Shown: positions 6,691-13,807 of the stretch, one piece after another
Numbering within the stretch: position 1 is the first letter of the stretch
Layout: each line of letters opens with the position of its first letter
From: JAZDLR01 sp964540995
GTDB lineage: Bacteria; Patescibacteriota; Patescibacteriia; UBA1558; 2-01-FULL-52-15
Direction: 5' to 3'
Length of the DNA stretch: 51,584 nucleotides
NCBI GenBank assembly: GCA_964540995.1
Contig: CAZIOU010000009.1
Location: 1-51,584 of the forward strand
Notes under the pieces: generated by a model
The model's database searches: none
Told to the model about the DNA's origin: nothing
Seen by the model: the letters and a program-made list of their open reading frames with translations, nothing else
Translations under genes and position numbers: made by a program

Positions 6691-7764
6691 TTACACTTGG
6701 CCAAAGACGAAGGCCTTCTGCAGGCCAGCACCAAAGGTTAAGAGTGTGAAAAAATCAGTCTTCTGCAATGTTCCGTCACAAATCGCTTCTGATAGACCGA
6801 CCAGAGTCGAGGCCGAACTGGTATTGCCACGCCAGAAGACATTACGGAAGATTTTACCATCCAGCTCAGGCAGCTGCTTGACCAGCTTCTGACCGAAGAG
6901 GTCAAGGGTGGTCGTAGAAGCTTGATGCGGGATGACCAGAGCGAGCTCGACTGGAAGCCCCTGAATGAAGGTTACTGCTGCCTCTGCAACTTTAGTACAG
7001 GCCCATTTGTGGACTTCTTTGCCATTCTGACGGAATGGGCCAATACGACCTTCATCGCTACTGCCCCAAGCTGGAGTGTAATGGCCGTCATACTGGAATT
7101 TGAAGTCCTGACGGATCAAACCCCACTTACCGTCGAAGGGATCATCTTCGGTAAAGAATCTAAGCGTCTTCGTTTTATTGTGCTGCAGTAGGACAGCACC
7201 AGCGGCATCACCAAAGAGGTTACCGCCGCGATAGTCACCACGCTCGACTATCCGAGTGGCACGTTCGGAGGCTACCACCAACACATACGGGCGAGCAGCG
7301 GAGATGAGACTGGCTCCGAGTAGCAGGGCTAAGCCACCATCGGCACAGCTACCACCGGTATCAATACCGAAGCAGTTAGTCGAAGCACCGAGTATCTCGA
7401 TGAGCCCACAGGAGCTCTTGGGATAGCCACGGTCAGAAGTGTTCGAAGTGAAGATAATCGCGCTTAATTGGTCGGGCGTGATGCGCGCGCGTACTAGTGC
7501 CATCGAAGCTGCGATCACAGCCATATCGAGCGTAGTCAACGATGTGACGACTCGCGTCTCGATACCTGGACGTTCGTTACGCCACTTCAAAGCCATGCTT
7601 TCCATTTGTTCACGGGTAGGCTGATAGGTTCCGAATAGCTCACTATGAGCAGGAGCGGTCAGTCTCTGGATGAATTCCAGATTACTCACCAGACGGAAGC
7701 CATCACCTTCGAGCGGGGTATGACCCGTACCAGCGATACCGACATTAGGGAAGATGTGATTCAT
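6691..7764 (-). CDS. 3-oxoacyl-ACP synthase III-like (KAS III) enzyme, 357 aa
   Basis: Thiolase-fold condensing enzyme of the FabH/HMG-CoA-synthase type, joining an acyl-CoA to a malonyl or similar unit. The triad is visible: Cys140 in DTGGSCADGG, His280 in VIPHQAS and Asn314 in RGNTSSAS. VLVVASERATRI and FGDAAGAVLL are typical core strands. An AAGGAG SD precedes ATG 7764. No other fatty-acid synthesis gene is in the window, so the usual FabH role in FAS II initiation is not assured. A lone KAS III may make a special acyl chain or polyketide-like product. It is monocistronic with its own promoter and terminator. Confidence 0.9.
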   Translation of the reverse strand: MNHIFPNVGIAGTGHTPLEGDGFRLVSNLEFIQRLTAPAHSELFGTYQPTREQMESMALKWRNERPGIETRVVTSLTTLDMAVIAASMALVRARITPDQLSAIIFTSNTSDRGYPKSSCGLIEILGASTNCFGIDTGGSCADGGLALLLGASLISAARPYVLVVASERATRIVERGDYRGGNLFGDAAGAVLLQHNKTKTLRFFTEDDPFDGKWGLIRQDFKFQYDGHYTPAWGSSDEGRIGPFRQNGKEVHKWACTKVAEAAVTFIQGLPVELALVIPHQASTTTLDLFGQKLVKQLPELDGKIFRNVFWRGNTSSASTLVGLSEAICDGTLQKTDFFTLLTFGAGLQKAFVFGQV

Positions 7765-7820
7765 TGAGCACTCCTTGGACTAAGGAAAAAGGAATTTGGA
7801 AAGGGACGTAAATCGACTAG

Positions 7821-7849
7821 AGCATGCCCTAAAGATGTCTATTTGTCAA
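7821..7849 (-). promoter_or_regulatory. Candidate promoter of the KAS III gene
   Basis: Minus strand TTGACA (7844-7849), 17-bp spacer, CATGCT (7821-7826). The -35 is perfect and the -10 is weak, which fits an activated or tightly controlled promoter. Confidence 0.5.
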
Positions 7850-7858
7850 GTCATCTTA

Positions 7859-7871
7859 TGTGAGTCTCACA
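7859..7871. promoter_or_regulatory. Palindromic operator-like site
   Basis: TGTGAG-T-CTCACA, a perfect 6-bp inverted repeat. It sits just upstream of the KAS III -35 and between the divergent genes, suggesting a regulator site. No candidate regulator is adjacent. Confidence 0.4.
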
Positions 7872-7911
7872 TTTTTTGAAATTTCGGCCTAAGAGGGTAG
7901 AATGGGGTGGT

Positions 7912-8850
7912 ATGCATGCTACTATCCTCAAAACCTTGGCCTACTTCGACACCTATGAGTATCCTCTGACTGCCACCGAGGTTTGGCGTTGGCTCTATCG
8001 TCCACCATTAATCGATGGACAGCTACCCACCTTAGACCAGGTGACGTCAGCTTTGGAGTCTGATCCTGAGCTAGCCGAGCGTATCACCCGAGTGGAAGGC
8101 TTCTACTGCTTCCGTGGGCGAGAGTATCTCATCCCGCTCCGCAAAGAGCGCAATATGTTGATCGAGCGTCAGATCAGGAAAGTACGGCGTATCGCGCGAC
8201 TGTTCCGTTTGATACCATATGTACAGATGATAGCGGTGTCTAGTTCGCTACCAATCGGCAATGTCAAAGAAACCAGCGATATTGATTTGTTTATCGTCTG
8301 TCGTCAACGTACGATCTGGGCGACACGCTTGTTGCTGGTAGGAATTGTAAAAATGTTGGGCCAGCGCCCGACGCCACGACAGAAGACTGACAAGATTTGT
8401 TTGAGTTACTATGTGACCGAACGAGCACTTGATCTGCAGTCGTCAGCTATTGGCGCGGACGATCCGGTGATGCATTATCATGTTGCTACGCTGCTACCAA
8501 TCTATGATCCAATCGGTACGTATGACAAATTCCTCCAAGCCAATGCTTGGAACAAGCATAATCTTCCGCTGTGTGCTACTGGGCAGCGTACGATTTTTCA
8601 GTTGCAGGATGGAATAGTTACTCGTTGGTGGCGTATCATGGCGAATCATATTTTTTCTTTGCTCTTGGCAGAACTAATTCAGCAACAAATCATACGCTGG
8701 CAGCTTCACATCTTGCCTGATCGCCTCAAAGCTCTCGCCAATTTGGATACACGTGTTATCATTAGTGATGACATATTAAAGTTTCATGATCAGGATATTC
8801 GGTCACAGCTGCGACAGCGTTGGCTCGATCGAATACGTATGTATGAATAA
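7912..8850 (+). CDS. Nucleotidyltransferase-fold protein, 312 aa
   Basis: Contains a pol-beta-type nucleotidyltransferase signature, SSSLPIGNVKETSDIDLFIV (about residues 110-129), where SDIDLF supplies two metal-binding Asp residues. The N-terminus looks like a winged-helix region (DTYEYPLTATEVWRWL). A basic segment (KERNMLIERQIRKVRRIARL) lies between them. ATG 7912 is preferred over the upstream TTG 7876. The stop overlaps the next gene by 8 bp (ATGAATAA), so the two are translationally coupled. The partner is an O-antigen-ligase-like protein, so a role in envelope polysaccharide is inferred; the nucleotide and acceptor are unknown. Confidence 0.8.
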   Translation: MHATILKTLAYFDTYEYPLTATEVWRWLYRPPLIDGQLPTLDQVTSALESDPELAERITRVEGFYCFRGREYLIPLRKERNMLIERQIRKVRRIARLFRLIPYVQMIAVSSSLPIGNVKETSDIDLFIVCRQRTIWATRLLLVGIVKMLGQRPTPRQKTDKICLSYYVTERALDLQSSAIGADDPVMHYHVATLLPIYDPIGTYDKFLQANAWNKHNLPLCATGQRTIFQLQDGIVTRWWRIMANHIFSLLLAELIQQQIIRWQLHILPDRLKALANLDTRVIISDDILKFHDQDIRSQLRQRWLDRIRMYE

Positions 8851-10120
8851 GCTTTGGCTTTCCCGTTTACAAAATTTTTCTCTCTGGCTCGTAGTCTTCC
8901 TAATACCCTGGCAGGCGCGCTATTTTTATTATAATGATCGCCTGAACAATCAGGCGTACGAACTAGGTCAGTTGGGTTGGTATCTGTCGGCTGGTCTAAT
9001 TATTATTGCTTGGTTACTGTGGTTGCCACGGATCAAACGGCCGCGCTATTTCTGGACCATCGGCGGCCTAGTCTTGGCTTGGGTGGGACTAAGCATCAAT
9101 TGGGCGCCGCATCCCTGGTTAACGTTGTACTACGGTAGTCTGGTAATCTTGGCTACGCTATTTTGGTTGATTACTCGCTCTGCTGATGGCGTGTTGATGT
9201 TGCGGGCTTTGGTCTGGTCAGGGGGAGTGCAGGCGATATTAGCTCTGTATCAATTCAGCACCCAATTCATCACCGCCAATTCCTGGTTGGGAATAGCTGA
9301 ACACGATCCGCATGTCGCTGGTCAGTCAGTTATTATTTTCCACGGTATTCGGTTGCTCCGTTCGTATGGTGTTATGCCTCACCCCAATATGCTGGCGGGA
9401 TTTATCGCCATTAGCATCATTGCTCTGTGGTTGTTATCTTTGCGACGAGTACCGTCCACGATGAAGTTTCATCTATTGTGGTGCGGTCTATCGTCATTAC
9501 TGTATTTGGGTTTGTTAGTGACCTTTTCTCGGGCTGCACTTATTGCTCTGTTGGCTGCTTGGCTTATCTTGTGGTTTGCGACTCATCATCGAGGATTCAT
9601 ATCGGCTCGCAGCATGTTGCACTATGGGATTGTCCTGGGGATTGCTATTGTGCTGTTGGTAAATTTCACCAATCAAGGAATATTGTTACAGCGCTGGGAT
9701 AGCTATGATCGTTTGGAGCAAATATCTATTCAAGAGCGTCTCTCTGGTTGGACACAATGGAATCAGGTTATGCAGACTCGACCAGAACGTTGGCTCATCG
9801 GTGTCGGACCGTACAATTATTTACCCGCTTTAGCTCAGACCTATACTCATTTACCAATTTGGGCTTATCAGCCGGTGCACAATATCTATGCTTTGCTTAT
9901 TGCTGAATGGGGTTTGGCCGGAATTATTATCATCATCAGTCTGATCGCTTGGGTCTTCACTCGCATTCGACATCGTCACTGGGACATTTTAGCCGCCGCT
10001 AGCCCTCTGATCGCACTAGCTCTTATGGGTTTAGTTGACCATTGGATAATAACGAGCTATAGTGGCTTGTTGTTGGTAGCTTTGAGTCTCGGACTGGTCC
10101 GACATAAGGTCTACAACTAG
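8843..10120 (+). CDS. O-antigen ligase/polymerase-like membrane protein, 425 aa
   Basis: Polytopic protein with roughly 10-12 membrane segments. A large periplasmic-type loop near the C-terminus carries the features of the Wzy_C/WaaL family: ERLSGWTQWNQVM, then RPERWLIGVGPYNYL and HNIYALLIAEWGLAG. Such proteins polymerise or ligate lipid-linked glycans on the outer face of the membrane. The start at ATG 8843 overlaps the stop of the nucleotidyltransferase gene, so they form an operon. The glycan acceptor cannot be inferred. No SD of its own is needed if translation is coupled. Confidence 0.85.
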   Translation: MNKLWLSRLQNFSLWLVVFLIPWQARYFYYNDRLNNQAYELGQLGWYLSAGLIIIAWLLWLPRIKRPRYFWTIGGLVLAWVGLSINWAPHPWLTLYYGSLVILATLFWLITRSADGVLMLRALVWSGGVQAILALYQFSTQFITANSWLGIAEHDPHVAGQSVIIFHGIRLLRSYGVMPHPNMLAGFIAISIIALWLLSLRRVPSTMKFHLLWCGLSSLLYLGLLVTFSRAALIALLAAWLILWFATHHRGFISARSMLHYGIVLGIAIVLLVNFTNQGILLQRWDSYDRLEQISIQERLSGWTQWNQVMQTRPERWLIGVGPYNYLPALAQTYTHLPIWAYQPVHNIYALLIAEWGLAGIIIIISLIAWVFTRIRHRHWDILAAASPLIALALMGLVDHWIITSYSGLLLVALSLGLVRHKVYN

Positions 10121-10142
10121 GTTCTTTCGCTAGGAGGGCGGA

Positions 10143-10529
10143 ATGCTGTTTCAAGTGGATACCGATCCACGTCAGACAATCGTGCACGCGATTTACATGG
10201 GATGCAAAGGTGAAAGCCACCGGGAAGAATTCGCTCACGTCGTTGATGAGGTACTGAAGCGAAAGTCGCCCGTGGTCATTGCTTGTTTGCAACGAGCTCA
10301 TCCAGGAGTAGCAGTTGCTGCCAAACGACTGGCTCTGATGGCGCAGATTTGCAGCACTAAGCATGACTATAGTTGGCAGCATCTGCTGGTTATTACCGAT
10401 CAGAGAGATCGCGATCTTTTTCCGTTAGAGGCTATGCAGCTGAATTTATCGTATCAGATATTTGACAGCTGGCAGGCCTTGCAGCAAGCCCTGCCGCAGT
10501 TTCTCAATACCACCCCGTCATCGAGCTGA
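10143..10529 (+). CDS. Orphan soluble protein, 128 aa
   Basis: Good SD (AGGAGGG, 10133-10139) before ATG 10143. The protein alternates helices and strands (VVIACLQRAHPGVAVAAKRL, HLLVITDQRDRDLFP), suggesting a small alpha/beta or Rossmann-like fold; no family recognised. It follows the membrane-protein gene by 22 bp but has its own SD. Its last residues (TPSSS) and stop codon are encoded by the terminator palindrome, the same arrangement as in the receiver-domain gene at 16845. Confidence 0.7.
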   Translation: MLFQVDTDPRQTIVHAIYMGCKGESHREEFAHVVDEVLKRKSPVVIACLQRAHPGVAVAAKRLALMAQICSTKHDYSWQHLLVITDQRDRDLFPLEAMQLNLSYQIFDSWQALQQALPQFLNTTPSSS

Positions 10530-10544
10530 GCTCGATGACGGGGT
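10512..10544. terminator. Intrinsic terminator with stop codon at the loop
   Basis: ACCCCGTCATCGAGCT-G-AGCTCGATGACGGGGT, a perfect 16-bp stem followed by TTTTCTT. The TGA stop of the 128-aa gene is the centre of the palindrome. Confidence 0.9.
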
Positions 10545-10562
10545 TTTCTTATTGTCCAGAGC

Positions 10563-10608
10563 TATCTAACAGGGTTGACCCTATTTGATAACCTCGTATC
10601 CAATAGGG
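10563..10608. repeat. CTAACAGGGT inverted repeats upstream of groES
   Basis: TATCTAACAGGGT, then ACCCTATTTGATA, then TATCCAATAGGGT: three related arms. The last runs into the groES -35 (GGGTTGACA). Same family as 3563-3592. Confidence 0.55.
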
Positions 10609-10636
10609 TTGACAGGGGAGGAAGCTTTGTTATAAT
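10609..10636 (+). promoter_or_regulatory. groESL promoter
   Basis: TTGACA (10609-10614), 16-bp spacer, TATAAT (10631-10636), directly upstream of the CIRCE operator. Confidence 0.88.
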
Positions 10637-10646
10637 AGGGACTGTC

Positions 10647-10673
10647 TTAGCACTCATTAATCAAGAGTGCTAA
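10647..10673 (+). promoter_or_regulatory. CIRCE operator (HrcA site)
   Basis: TTAGCACTC-N9-GAGTGCTAA, identical to the CIRCE consensus. It overlaps the expected start of transcription, so groES-groEL should be repressed by HrcA and induced by heat. hrcA itself is not in the window. Confidence 0.97.
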
Positions 10674-10699
10674 CTGTATCAAAAAATAACTTTATTACT

Positions 10700-10978
10700 A
10701 TGAAACTAAAACCATTAGGCGACCGAGTCGTCGTCAAACCCACTGCCCCGGAAGAAGTCACGAAGTCAGGCATTATTTTGCCTGATTCATCTGACAAAGA
10801 GAAGAAAGCCGAAGGCGAGATCGTCGCCATTGGAACCGGTGAGAAAATAATTAAGCTCAACGTACAGATTGGTCAACGTGTTGTCTATAGTCATTATGCT
10901 GGTACTGATTTTGAGCTGGACAAGCAAGATTACAAAATTTTAAGCGAAGAGGATCTCTTGGCTGTTCTAGAGAACTAA
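10700..10978 (+). CDS. groES: Co-chaperonin GroES, 92 aa
   Basis: Lid of the GroEL folding chamber. Starts MKLKPLGDRVVVKP, with the mobile loop region around EEVTKSGIILPD and the C-terminal DYKILSEEDLLAVLE typical of the family. Length is normal. ATG 10700 matches the family start; an upstream in-frame TTG at 10667 lies inside CIRCE and is rejected. It is 22 bp upstream of groEL and under the CIRCE promoter. Confidence 0.98.
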   Translation: MKLKPLGDRVVVKPTAPEEVTKSGIILPDSSDKEKKAEGEIVAIGTGEKIIKLNVQIGQRVVYSHYAGTDFELDKQDYKILSEEDLLAVLEN

Positions 10979-11000
10979 ACATTAAGAAAGTAATTATACT

Positions 11001-12653
11001 ATGGCAAAGCAAATATTATTTAGCGACGAAGCTCGCGCCAAATTGAAACGAGGAGTGGATATTTTGGCTGATACAGTCAAAGTAACCCTCGGACCCAAAG
11101 GACGTAATGTTGTCCTGGATAAGAGCTATGGTTCACCAACGATTACCAAAGATGGTGTCACGGTAGCCAAAGATATTGAATTGGAAGATAAATTTGAAAA
11201 TATGGGTGCTGAGATGGTCAAAGAAGTAGCTTCTCGCACGGCTGATGTAGCTGGCGACGGTACGACCACCGCTACGGTCTTGGCACAAGCTATTATCGCT
11301 GAAGGAATGCGCTTCGTCGCTTCCAAAGCCAACCCGATCCGTATCAAGGAAGGCATTGATCGTGGTGTAGCTATCGTACTGGAACAATTGAAGTCCATGT
11401 CTAAGCCGGTATCGACCAAAGAAGAAATTACCCAAGTAGCTTCTATCTCTGCCAATGATGCCAAGATCGGTGCTTTGATCGCTGAAGCGATGGAACAAGT
11501 CGGTAATGATGGCGTCATCACGGTTGAAGAGTCACAGAGTTTCGGCTTAGAGAAAGAGTTGGTCGAAGGTATGCAATTTGACAAAGGCTACGTCGCTCCT
11601 TATATGGTGACCAATCAGGAACGCATGGAAGCTGTCTATGAGAACGTGCCTATCTTGATCACTGACCAGAAGATTTCTGCCTTGAATGATCTATTGCCGT
11701 TACTCGAAAGTTTGGCTCAATCCGGCCGCAAAGAATTGGTCATTATCGCTGACGAGATTGAAGGTGAAGCTTTGGCTACCTTGGTATTGAATAAATTACG
11801 TGGCGCTTTCAACTCCGTCGCCATCAAGGCTCCTGGATTCGGTGACCGACGCAAAGAAATGTTGCAAGATATCGCTGCCTTGACTGGTGCCAAATTGGTG
11901 TCCGAAGAACTCGGCGTCAAATTGACCAGCGCTACCGCTGATATGCTGGGTGAAGCACGCAAAGTAATTGCTACCAAAGATAATACTACCATCGTTGATG
12001 GTAAGGGTGATAAGACCGAGATTGAAAATCGCATCAAACAGATTAAACACGCCTTAGAAACCAGTGATTCTGATTTTGATAAAGAGAAACTGAAAGAACG
12101 CTTGGCCAAATTATCTGGCGGTGTGGCTGTGCTCAAAGTCGGTGCTGCTACTGAAGTAGAGATGAAAGAAATGAAAGACCGTATCGAAGACGCGCTAGCT
12201 GCTACCCGCGCTGCGGTGGAGGAAGGTATTGTCGTGGGTGGAGGTGTGGCTTACTTGTCCGCCTTGCCGATGTTAGAAGCAGAACGTACTAAGCACCAGG
12301 AAGCTAAAGATTTTGAATTCACCATGGGCTTAGATATCCTTATTAGTGCTCTAGAATCACCGATCAAGCAGATTGCCCAGAATGCTGGTAAGAATGGTGA
12401 TCAAGTTGTCATCAATGTGAAACAGAAGGGTGGTAACTATGGTTACAACGCCTTAAATGATGTTTACGAGGATTTACTCGTTGCCGGTATCGTCGATCCT
12501 ACCAAGGTGACTCGTACAGCCTTACAGAACGCTGCTTCGGCTGCTAGTATGTTCCTTACCACACAAGCGGTGGTAGCTGATAAGCCAGAACCCAAGGAAG
12601 ATCATGGACATGGTGGTATGGGTGGCGGAATGCCAGGGATGGGAATGATGTAA
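11001..12653 (+). CDS. groEL: Chaperonin GroEL, 550 aa
   Basis: ATP-driven 60-kDa chaperonin that folds non-native proteins with GroES. Hallmarks: KVTLGPKGRNVVLDKSYG, VAGDGTTTATVLAQAI (nucleotide-binding loop), GVAVLKVGAATEVEMKEMKD, and the flexible GGM-type tail ending GGMGGGMPGMGMM. Full length, single copy in the window, second gene of the CIRCE-controlled operon. Confidence 0.99.
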   Translation: MAKQILFSDEARAKLKRGVDILADTVKVTLGPKGRNVVLDKSYGSPTITKDGVTVAKDIELEDKFENMGAEMVKEVASRTADVAGDGTTTATVLAQAIIAEGMRFVASKANPIRIKEGIDRGVAIVLEQLKSMSKPVSTKEEITQVASISANDAKIGALIAEAMEQVGNDGVITVEESQSFGLEKELVEGMQFDKGYVAPYMVTNQERMEAVYENVPILITDQKISALNDLLPLLESLAQSGRKELVIIADEIEGEALATLVLNKLRGAFNSVAIKAPGFGDRRKEMLQDIAALTGAKLVSEELGVKLTSATADMLGEARKVIATKDNTTIVDGKGDKTEIENRIKQIKHALETSDSDFDKEKLKERLAKLSGGVAVLKVGAATEVEMKEMKDRIEDALAATRAAVEEGIVVGGGVAYLSALPMLEAERTKHQEAKDFEFTMGLDILISALESPIKQIAQNAGKNGDQVVINVKQKGGNYGYNALNDVYEDLLVAGIVDPTKVTRTALQNAASAASMFLTTQAVVADKPEPKEDHGHGGMGGGMPGMGMM

Positions 12654-12659
12654 GATGGG

Positions 12660-12689
12660 CGTTAGGAATTAGGCATTAGTTTGTAGGAA
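12660..12689. repeat. TTAGGAATTAGGCATTAG intergenic repeat
   Basis: GTTAGGAATTAGGCATTAG followed by TTGTAGG. Related strings lie at 27911-27945 (opposite strand) and 28581-28605, always between genes. Function unknown. Confidence 0.5.
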
Positions 12690-12698
12690 ACAGTTTCA

Positions 12699-12727
12699 AA
12701 AGAGTTGGCTCAAGCTGACTCTTTTTG
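12699..12727 (+). terminator. groEL terminator
   Basis: AAAGAGT ... ACTCTTT stem followed by TTTTTGTTTTT. Confidence 0.7.
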
Positions 12728-12774
12728 TTTTTCTTCCCTAGTAACAAGTAACTAGTCCCGAGTCCCAATTTTTG

Positions 12775-12783
12775 TGCTATAAT
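12775..12783 (+). promoter_or_regulatory. Extended -10 promoter, near-leaderless start
   Basis: TGCTATAAT with no -35 match. It ends 10 bp before ATG 12794, so the transcript would start at or within a few bases of the start codon. Confidence 0.6.
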
Positions 12784-12793
12784 AAGCACAATT

Positions 12794-13471
12794 ATGCCAA
12801 GGAAAAAAATAGTTCCACCAGTTACCGCAGAAATAGAACAGCCAATCATCGTCGAGTCAGAAACGACCGTTACTGAAGTAGTGCCAGCAGAGGAAATTAT
12901 GGAGCCGGAGAAAGAGATGACAGAGCCAGAAGTGGTGACTGCAGAAGCAGAAGTCGAAGAAGACGCTGGTGTTCATTATGTCTCACCTGAAGGACCAGCC
13001 GAAGAATTACATCAAGAAGAAGAGGTGACACAATATTCTGCTCCGCCCGAGCCAGCGGAGGAGATTCTGGTCAGCGAGAAGCCGCGTCAGTCACTGATGA
13101 TTCCTTGGTGGGCAGCTATCCTGGGAGCAGTTATTATCGGCTTGATCCTCGACAGTGTCTTGGCTTGGGTCGGTAACACCTGGTACTGGTCAGAACGTCT
13201 GCTCTACACTGTTTCTTTGGTTTCGATATTTTTCTTGTGTTTGCTTCAAGCCTATCTCTTGGCTATACGGCAACAGATGACAGTTAAGCAGATTACTATT
13301 ATCAATTTGGTTAGCGCCTTACTGATTGGCTCCTTATTGTCTATCAATCGCTTCGTTCACCTGACGGCTTTCTGGACCTTTTTCAACCTCATTGGTCAGC
13401 CGATCAATGCTATTATTTTGTCATTAGCTGCTTCCTGGTTAGGAAGCAAGTTGTTTATTAAATCTCATTAA
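12794..13471 (+). CDS. Membrane protein with acidic N-terminal tail, 225 aa
   Basis: About 95 N-terminal residues are rich in Glu, Pro and Val (low-complexity, cytoplasmic and probably disordered), followed by four predicted membrane segments (for example WWAAILGAVIIGLILDSVLA). No known domain. It is followed after 4 bp by a small Tic20/DUF4870-like gene, and both may be co-transcribed with ppsA. Function unknown. Confidence 0.75.
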   Translation: MPRKKIVPPVTAEIEQPIIVESETTVTEVVPAEEIMEPEKEMTEPEVVTAEAEVEEDAGVHYVSPEGPAEELHQEEEVTQYSAPPEPAEEILVSEKPRQSLMIPWWAAILGAVIIGLILDSVLAWVGNTWYWSERLLYTVSLVSIFFLCLLQAYLLAIRQQMTVKQITIINLVSALLIGSLLSINRFVHLTAFWTFFNLIGQPINAIILSLAASWLGSKLFIKSH

Positions 13472-13475
13472 CATT

Positions 13476-13787
13476 ATGCCCAAACCAATACAGAAAGATT
13501 TACGTGATGTCGAGAAGAACAAGACGATGGCCGCCATTAGTTATATCTGGATCGCTAGCCTTTATGGACTAGTCTTTCGTCGTGACTCTGACTTCATCCA
13601 GTTCCATGCTAAGCAGGCAACCGCGCTCTTAGTCATCGAGTTGGTGTCACCGATTCTACTTGGACCGCTGGCTATCTTACCTATCTTTGTGGCAATTTTA
13701 TTATCACTTAAAGGCGTCATGGCTAGCCTAGAGGGTAAGTACTGGTATTTACCTTGGATCGGGCAATGGCTGCATGACAGAACATAA
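13476..13787 (+). CDS. Tic20/DUF4870-like small membrane protein, 103 aa
   Basis: Pattern typical of the DUF4870/Tic20-like family: AAISYIWIASLYGLVFRRDSDF, then FIQFHAKQATALLVIE, then two or three hydrophobic helices. Function of this family is unknown in bacteria. It lies between another membrane protein and ppsA with short spacing. Confidence 0.75.
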   Translation: MPKPIQKDLRDVEKNKTMAAISYIWIASLYGLVFRRDSDFIQFHAKQATALLVIELVSPILLGPLAILPIFVAILLSLKGVMASLEGKYWYLPWIGQWLHDRT

Positions 13788-13807
13788 TTAATTATTTGAT
13801 TCAATCT

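Noticed and set aside
7859..7871. CRP site for TGTGAGTCTCACA
   Set aside because: It shares the TGTGA/TCACA half-sites but the spacing is too short for a CRP site; kept only as a generic operator-like palindrome.
8786..8842. Upstream extension of the O-antigen-ligase-like protein
   Set aside because: It lies within the previous gene in another frame; the coupled ATG at 8843 starts a normal membrane N-terminus.
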